Below are positions 58,597 through 64,000 of a stretch of 64,000 bases of DNA, piece by piece. The stretch lies in contig CABYPB010000001.1 in NCBI GenBank assembly GCA_902520725.1, positions 1-64,000 of the forward strand, given 5' to 3'. The notes beneath the pieces were generated by a model. The model did no database searches, was not told the origin of the DNA, and saw nothing but the letters and a program-made list of their open reading frames with translations. Each line of letters starts with the position of its first letter. The stretch's first letter is position 1. The position numbers and the translations under genes were made by a program. The DNA comes from an uncultured SAR86 cluster bacterium. Lineage in GTDB: Bacteria > Pseudomonadota > Gammaproteobacteria > Magnimaribacterales > D2472.

Positions 58597-59681
58597 AGAC
58601 AAAAACAGAATTGATGTTTTTTACTGATGGAATAGATTTAGAGTCTGGAGACAGACTGGATGCTTTTGAATTAATGGTTGAAAGTTATGGAAAATTGAAT
58701 GAATCAAAATCTAATGCTGTACTAGTTTGTCATGCTTTTTCTGGCAATCATTTCGCTGCAGGAAAAAATGATGATGGCGAGACAGGCTGGTGGAATCAAA
58801 TAATTGGACCTGAAAAGGCAATTGATACAAACAAATTTTTTGTTATATGTTGCAACAACTTAGGTGGGTGTTCAGGTTCTAGTGGTCCAAAAAGTATTAA
58901 CCCCAAAACAAATAAAGCATACGGAAGTAGTTTCCCTCAAGTAAGTGTTTCTGACTGGGTAAACTCGCAAAAAATACTTATGGATAAATTGAATATACCC
59001 TCTTGGGAAATGGTTCTTGGAGGAAGTCTAGGCGGCATGCAAGCTCTTCAATGGTCAATTGCATATCCTGAAAAAATTAAAAAAGCTGGAATCTTTGCAG
59101 CAGCTGCAAAATCAAGTACTCAAAATATTGCAATGAACGAAGTGGCTCGTGAATCAATTAGAAAGGATAAAAATTTTCATGACGGTAACTATATTGAACA
59201 AGGAGTCATTCCTAAAAATGGTATAAAAACTGCAAGGATGTTAGGCCACATTACATATCTATCAGAAAAGCATATGAATTCCAGATTTGGTAGAAAATTT
59301 CAGGATGATGATTCAAAAGTTGATCAAGATGTAGACTTTGAAGTTGAAAATTACTTGCGGTACAAAGGCGAAAAATTTTCAGAAGTTTTTGATGCGAACA
59401 CATACATATTAATGACAAAGGCTATGGACGGATATGACGCTGCAGGAAAGTTAAATGGTCTTGAGAATGCTTTAGAAGGAGTTGCTGCAGAATTATTGAT
59501 CATTGGTTTTTACTCAGACTGGCTATATCCGCCTGAAAGAGGAAAAGAAATACAAATTGCTGCAATGAACAACAATATTAAATCATCTTACGTAGTCTTA
59601 GATGGTGATCATGGACATGACAGTTTCTTGTTTCATAATGATCAATACTCACAAATTATAAGAAAATTTATTCAATCATAA
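58593..59681 (+). CDS. metX: Homoserine O-acyltransferase MetX
   Basis: NAVLVCHAFSGNHFA, LGGCSGSSGPKSINPKT, LGGSLGGMQALQWSIAYP. Confidence 0.94.
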   Translation: MKTKTELMFFTDGIDLESGDRLDAFELMVESYGKLNESKSNAVLVCHAFSGNHFAAGKNDDGETGWWNQIIGPEKAIDTNKFFVICCNNLGGCSGSSGPKSINPKTNKAYGSSFPQVSVSDWVNSQKILMDKLNIPSWEMVLGGSLGGMQALQWSIAYPEKIKKAGIFAAAAKSSTQNIAMNEVARESIRKDKNFHDGNYIEQGVIPKNGIKTARMLGHITYLSEKHMNSRFGRKFQDDDSKVDQDVDFEVENYLRYKGEKFSEVFDANTYILMTKAMDGYDAAGKLNGLENALEGVAAELLIIGFYSDWLYPPERGKEIQIAAMNNNIKSSYVVLDGDHGHDSFLFHNDQYSQIIRKFIQS

Positions 59682-60274
59682 TGGCTAAGAAACTCACAAA
59701 AATTATAACCGCATGGGTCCCTCAAGATAGCAAAGTTATAGATTTTGGTTGTGGAGATGGCTCTTTATTGAAAGAGCTCATAGATTCAAAAAAAATCCTG
59801 GGGTACGGAGTAGAAATTAACAATAAAAAAATTGAAGAATGCATAGCTAAAGGTGTTCCAGTTATAAAACAAGATATTGACAAAGGCTTGCATGAATTTG
59901 AATCATCAAATTTTGATATCTCAATAATGGCAAGGTCTATTCAGTGTCTTAAAGATCCAAGTCTTGCTTTAAATAGAATGCTCAAGCTTTCAAAAAGATG
60001 TGTCGTAACTCTTCCAAATCTTGGATATTGGAAATGTAGAATAAATTTAGCATCTGGCAAAATGCCAGTTACGCCAGAGCTGCCTTCAAGTTGGCATGAA
60101 ACTGAAAATATTCACCTATGCACAATTAAAGATTTTGAAAGTCTTTGTAAGGAAGAAGACATTAAAATTAAAGACAAGGTATTCTTAAACTCGAAAGGAA
60201 AACAAAGTAAGGTCGTTTCAATCAGCCCTAACCTTCTTGCGACTGAGGGAGTTTATTTGCTTGAAAAGGAATAA
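59681..60274 (+). CDS. metW: Methionine biosynthesis protein MetW
   Basis: WVPQDSKVIDFGCGDGSLL, NLGYWKCRINLASGKMPVTPELPSSWHETENIHLCTI. Confidence 0.95.
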   Translation: MAKKLTKIITAWVPQDSKVIDFGCGDGSLLKELIDSKKILGYGVEINNKKIEECIAKGVPVIKQDIDKGLHEFESSNFDISIMARSIQCLKDPSLALNRMLKLSKRCVVTLPNLGYWKCRINLASGKMPVTPELPSSWHETENIHLCTIKDFESLCKEEDIKIKDKVFLNSKGKQSKVVSISPNLLATEGVYLLEKE

Positions 60275-60860
60275 AGAGATCTTAGTAGCAACTTCTAATA
60301 TTGGTAAAGTTAAAGAATTTAATAAGCTATTTGATGGTCATCAATTGTTTTGTTTAAAAGATTTAGATATAGAAGATGCAATAGAAAATGGTTCTTCATT
60401 TCTTGAAAATGCCCTGATTAAGGCCAAGCATGGAGCGGCTAAATCTGGAAAATATACTATTGCAGATGATTCTGGTCTTGTTGTTCCTGGATTAAACTGT
60501 GAACCTGGAATTTACTCTGCAAGATATGCCGGAAATCATGCAAGTGATAAAGATAATAGAGATAAGATAATCGATAAGTTAAATGAACTTAAATTAGAAG
60601 AACTTGATGCTTATTATGTTTGTGTTTTAGTTGGTATTAAGAGTCATGATGATCCAATGCCCATTATTGCTCAGGGTGAAATTCATGGGAAGGTATCTAT
60701 TAGTAGTTCGGGCGAGGGTGGTTTTGGTTATGATAAGATCTTTTATCCTGAAAATTATGACTGCTCAATGGCTTCCATAGAAGCTTCGATTAAAAATAAA
60801 ATTAGCCATAGAGCGATAGCTTCTGAAAAATTATTAGCTTTGTATAAAAAAAGTTACTAA
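60261..60860 (+). CDS. rdgB: dITP/XTP pyrophosphatase RdgB/HAM1
   Basis: ILVATSNIGKVKEFNKLF, IADDSGLVVPGL, GIYSARYAG, GGFGYDKIFYPE; TTG 60261 plausible start. Confidence 0.93.
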   Translation: MKRNKEILVATSNIGKVKEFNKLFDGHQLFCLKDLDIEDAIENGSSFLENALIKAKHGAAKSGKYTIADDSGLVVPGLNCEPGIYSARYAGNHASDKDNRDKIIDKLNELKLEELDAYYVCVLVGIKSHDDPMPIIAQGEIHGKVSISSSGEGGFGYDKIFYPENYDCSMASIEASIKNKISHRAIASEKLLALYKKSY

Positions 60861-61507
60861 TCTTTTTTCTGAAAATTAAACTCAAAGATTTCTCTACCTT
60901 CATCTTTCCCTCTTTGTTCAAATTTTGTTAGGGACTCTTTTTGTATGAAGAAATCCTTAGATGATTCAAAAAGAGTGCTTTGATCTAAAGTTTCTTTAAT
61001 GTTTTCTGCATAATCTGCCCAATCAGTTGAAATATAAAGATTTCCATCAGCCTTTATTGAATTGTGAAGTAATTTGAGAAAATCAGCATTAATTAGTCTT
61101 CTTTTATGATGTCTTTCCTTTGGCCAAGGGTCAGGGCATATGATCTTTACGGCATCGAAAATTTGTTTATCTTTGTTTTCATCAAGCAAAATTCTGATGT
61201 CATCTGGAAAAATTTTAATGTTGCTGATTTCTTCTTTTTGAATGTTTCCTATTAGAGTACCAATTCCTGACATATATACTTCTGAGCCAATAAACAATAC
61301 TTCTGGATTATTTATGGCTTGAAAAAAAAGGTGCTCAGCATTACCAAAGCCAATTTCTAAACAACAATGTAAAAATTTAGATAAATGGAACTCAATATCA
61401 TCAAGGGTATTTATAGAGTAATCAGATAATGATTTTAAATTTTCTTCTTGATTGTTGGTTATTCGCCCTCTTCTTTTCACGAAAGACGGCAAGAATTTAA
61501 GGCGCAT
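60857..61507 (-). CDS. trmB: tRNA (guanine-N7)-methyltransferase TrmB
   Basis: CLEIGFGNAEHLF, IICPDPWPKERHHKRRLI. Confidence 0.95.
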   Translation of the reverse strand: MRLKFLPSFVKRRGRITNNQEENLKSLSDYSINTLDDIEFHLSKFLHCCLEIGFGNAEHLFFQAINNPEVLFIGSEVYMSGIGTLIGNIQKEEISNIKIFPDDIRILLDENKDKQIFDAVKIICPDPWPKERHHKRRLINADFLKLLHNSIKADGNLYISTDWADYAENIKETLDQSTLFESSKDFFIQKESLTKFEQRGKDEGREIFEFNFQKKD

Positions 61508-61522
61508 TAATTATATTTGAAT

Positions 61523-62383
61523 CTAAGCGAAATCTACCATTACGGACTTGAGTTTTTTAAGGGCGGTGTTTTCAATTTGTCTTACTCTTTCAGCAGAAAT
61601 TTCATACTCTTCGGCAAGATCATGGAGGGTTGCTTTCTTATCAGCCAGATATCTCCTTTGGAGGATGTCTTTACTTCTATCATCTAAAACTTTTAAAGCA
61701 TGAGCTAAATCTTGGCTATTAACATTAGCAGCCTGTTCATTTGCAACAATAACTTCCGGATCATATCTTTTGTCTTCTAAGTATTGAGACGGTGACATCA
61801 TCTGCTCATCATCACCTGTTGAAACTGGAGCGTCAAAAGAGGAATCATTAGAAGAAAGTCTGTTTTCCATATGCAAAACATCTTTTACCTCAACATTTAA
61901 ATCTTTAGCAATTTTCTCAGCTTCCTCTTTCGTTAACCAATCTAAGGATTTCTTTTTACTTCTTAAATTAAAGAAGAGCTTTCTTTGAGCTTTTGTAGTT
62001 GCTATTTTTACCTGTCTCCAATTTCTTAGAATATATTCATGGATTTCTGCTTTTATCCAATGAACTGCAAAAGAAACCAATTTAACACCTCTATGTGGAT
62101 CGTATTTATCAACTGCTTTCATTAAACCAACATTTCCCTCTTGAACGATATCTCCTAGGGGTAATCCATACCCTTGGTATGATCTGGCAATATGAACAAC
62201 AAATCGCAAGTGATGGATAACCAGCTGTCTAGCCGCATCTAAGTCATCTTCTTCATAAAGCTTTAATGCAAGTTCCTGCTCCTGTTCTTTTGTAAGAATC
62301 GGGATAGCATGCACAGAAGATAGGTAGGATTCTATATCCTTTCCCGGACTATTAAGCTGTGACGGTTGTAATTGTGTGCCCAT
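61523..62383 (-). CDS. rpoH: RNA polymerase sigma-32 factor
   Basis: LVIHHLRFVVHIARSYQGYGLPLGDIVQEGNVGLMKAVDKYDPHRGVKLVSFAVHWIKAEIHEYILRNWRQVKIATTKAQRKLFFNLR. Confidence 0.97.
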   Translation of the reverse strand: MGTQLQPSQLNSPGKDIESYLSSVHAIPILTKEQEQELALKLYEEDDLDAARQLVIHHLRFVVHIARSYQGYGLPLGDIVQEGNVGLMKAVDKYDPHRGVKLVSFAVHWIKAEIHEYILRNWRQVKIATTKAQRKLFFNLRSKKKSLDWLTKEEAEKIAKDLNVEVKDVLHMENRLSSNDSSFDAPVSTGDDEQMMSPSQYLEDKRYDPEVIVANEQAANVNSQDLAHALKVLDDRSKDILQRRYLADKKATLHDLAEEYEISAERVRQIENTALKKLKSVMVDFA

Positions 62384-62437
62384 GTTATATAAATAAATTA
62401 TAATTAATTATACTGATTAATTATGAATAATAGAAAA

Positions 62438-63262
62438 TTATACCAACTTTTTAAAAAAATCTCTCAAAATAGGCAAAAATTCACTCTTTAATGCGTTATT
62501 TCTGAACGCAATAAAGTATGGATTAAGAATAGATGACTCTTTTGCGTAGTCTAATTCTTCATTATCCTCTATCTTTACCACGCTACCACCACAAGAAGCT
62601 AAAACAGCATGCGCTGCAGCTATATCCCATTCAGAGGTTGGCCCAAACCTTGGATAAATATCAGCCTCATTGTCTGCAAGGCTGCATAATTTTAGTGAAC
62701 TCCCCTTCTCAACAATTTGATAAGATACTTTATTTATATCTAAAAATTCTAAAAACTTTTTATCATTTTCATTTTTATGACTTTTACTCACAACGATTCT
62801 AATATTGCCTAAACCTGCTTTAGTTTCAGCTTCATTATCAAACTTAGAGCCATGCCAAATTTTTCCAGTAACTGGAGCTGCAACAATTCCAAATACAGAA
62901 CTTTTACCATTGATTAAGGCAATATTTACAGTAAATTCATCTGTTTTATTTATAAATTCTTTAGTTCCATCAAGGGGATCAACAAGCCAATAGGTATCAC
63001 TTAAACTATTTAGTGAAGATAGTTCAAAGGTCTCCTCTGAAATTATGGGTATATCTGGGGTTAACTTATTTAATCTATTTAAAATAATTTCATTTGCATT
63101 TTTGTCAGCGACTGTTAAAGGAGATCCATCATTTTTGTTAATCTCACCAAAATCACCACTTTCATAAACATCTAATATTGCTTTTGAAGCATCTTTAACA
63201 CATTCTTTGAGACTATCTAGATGAGAATCAATAAATGTTTTATCAATCATTGTTCTCACCAC
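62438..63262 (-). CDS. cysQ: 3'(2'),5'-bisphosphate nucleotidase CysQ
   Basis: DGSPLTVADKNANEIIL, YWLVDPLDGTKEFINKTDEFTVNIALI; start may be ATG 63250. Confidence 0.93.
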   Translation of the reverse strand: MVRTMIDKTFIDSHLDSLKECVKDASKAILDVYESGDFGEINKNDGSPLTVADKNANEIILNRLNKLTPDIPIISEETFELSSLNSLSDTYWLVDPLDGTKEFINKTDEFTVNIALINGKSSVFGIVAAPVTGKIWHGSKFDNEAETKAGLGNIRIVVSKSHKNENDKKFLEFLDINKVSYQIVEKGSSLKLCSLADNEADIYPRFGPTSEWDIAAAHAVLASCGGSVVKIEDNEELDYAKESSILNPYFIAFRNNALKSEFLPILRDFFKKLV

Positions 63263-64000
63263 ATGTTGAGTTTTTTAAATTTTGATAATCTAAGACCTCT
63301 AAAATCTTATAGAAAATATCAGTATTATCCATCATGCCATTAAAGTTTTGACTTCCTGGTCCGTAGGCATAGACGCCAACAGGTACACCAGTATGACTGC
63401 CTGTTCCCCATTGAACTATAAAAGAATCATCTTTTTGCTTCATAAGTTGAAGTCCGCCTGTCTCATGATCAGCTGTTATTATTAAAAGTGTATTCTTATC
63501 AGCTGATACAAAATTAATTAAATCTTTAATGGTTAAATCAAAATCTTTGAATTCCCTGATCATGTACTCGACATCATTACTGTGTCCTGCCCAATCTATC
63601 TGGCTACCTTCAGTCATTAAAAAAAATCCATTACACTTATCATCTAAGTAATTCAAAGCAAAGTTTGTCATTTCTCTTTGAGTTGGCATATCAGGACCTC
63701 TCTCCATCCCATCTTCATCAAATAAACCAACTATATTTTTTAAGCCATCATAATTCTTTTCTAAAGATGCTTTTTGAGTAAGAAGATAATGGTTTTTTTC
63801 TACTTCCTCTAAATTAAAAAATTCTTGACCTCCGCCTAGTGCTAGATCTACTGAAGAGTTGAGCAATTGAGCAGCTATTTCTTTTTCTTCATATCTTGAA
63901 TCAATATGAGCATAAAATGCAGCTGGCGTCGCATGAGTAACCGAAGATGTAGCCACTATTCCTTTTAGATATCCTTTGTTATCTAACATTTCAAATATAG
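63243..64000 (-). CDS. phoA: Alkaline phosphatase (PhoA superfamily), 5' truncated by window edge
   Basis: EGSQIDWAGHSND, LLIITADHETGG, WGTGSHTGVPVGVYAYGPG; frame stays open to 64000. Confidence 0.9.
   Translation of the reverse strand, partial: IFEMLDNKGYLKGIVATSSVTHATPAAFYAHIDSRYEEKEIAAQLLNSSVDLALGGGQEFFNLEEVEKNHYLLTQKASLEKNYDGLKNIVGLFDEDGMERGPDMPTQREMTNFALNYLDDKCNGFFLMTEGSQIDWAGHSNDVEYMIREFKDFDLTIKDLINFVSADKNTLLIITADHETGGLQLMKQKDDSFIVQWGTGSHTGVPVGVYAYGPGSQNFNGMMDNTDIFYKILEVLDYQNLKNSTCGENND

Noticed and set aside
62400-62424. 9-bp AT-only inverted repeat ATAATTAAT/ATTAATTAT between rpoH and cysQ
   Set aside because: Pure AT dyad in very AT-rich DNA; chance occurrence is plausible and no stable terminator stem.
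1-64000. CRISPR arrays, prophage, IS elements, integrases, toxin or defence islands
   Set aside because: No regularly spaced repeats, transposase, integrase or recognised defence genes seen on reading; content is mainly core metabolism.

Overview
AT-rich, gene-dense bacterial chromosome segment. The gene content is typical of a streamlined marine gammaproteobacterium, and SAR86-like is my guess from gene order and protein style (not verified). It is mostly core housekeeping genes: surA(3' end)-pdxA-rsmA-apaH-cca, folate genes, tsaD/rpsU, rph-pyrE-ribE, pyrB, ridA-spoT-rpoZ-gmk-yicC, hppA, rubredoxin/ubiC-ubiA, glnA-ntrB-ntrC, gpmA-mutY-yggX, a large FAD/GcvT dehydrogenase, tRNA-Phe, aroK, hspQ, rmuC, rppH-lgt-thyA-folA, a TonB2-type energy-transduction operon, an M2 (ACE-like) peptidase lipoprotein, efp-argS, yggS-proC-yggT-metX-metW-rdgB, trmB, rpoH, cysQ and a partial phoA. 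I saw no CRISPR array, phage, IS element or rRNA. The most interesting signals are: (1) a eukaryote-like GSII glutamine synthetase beside ntrBC, with a near-consensus sigma54 promoter and NtrC-like site; (2) a hairpin between glnA and ntrB that would bury the ntrB Shine-Dalgarno; (3) a promoter plus ~90-nt structured leader with an anti-SD tract ahead of a 70-aa orphan protein, in a small accessory patch next to tRNA-Phe; (4) the TonB2-like operon with an unusual TonB C-terminal insertion; (5) a membrane pyrophosphatase with K+-dependent-type residues. Two small CDSs absent from the ORF track were found by reading: rubredoxin and a 48-aa ORF.
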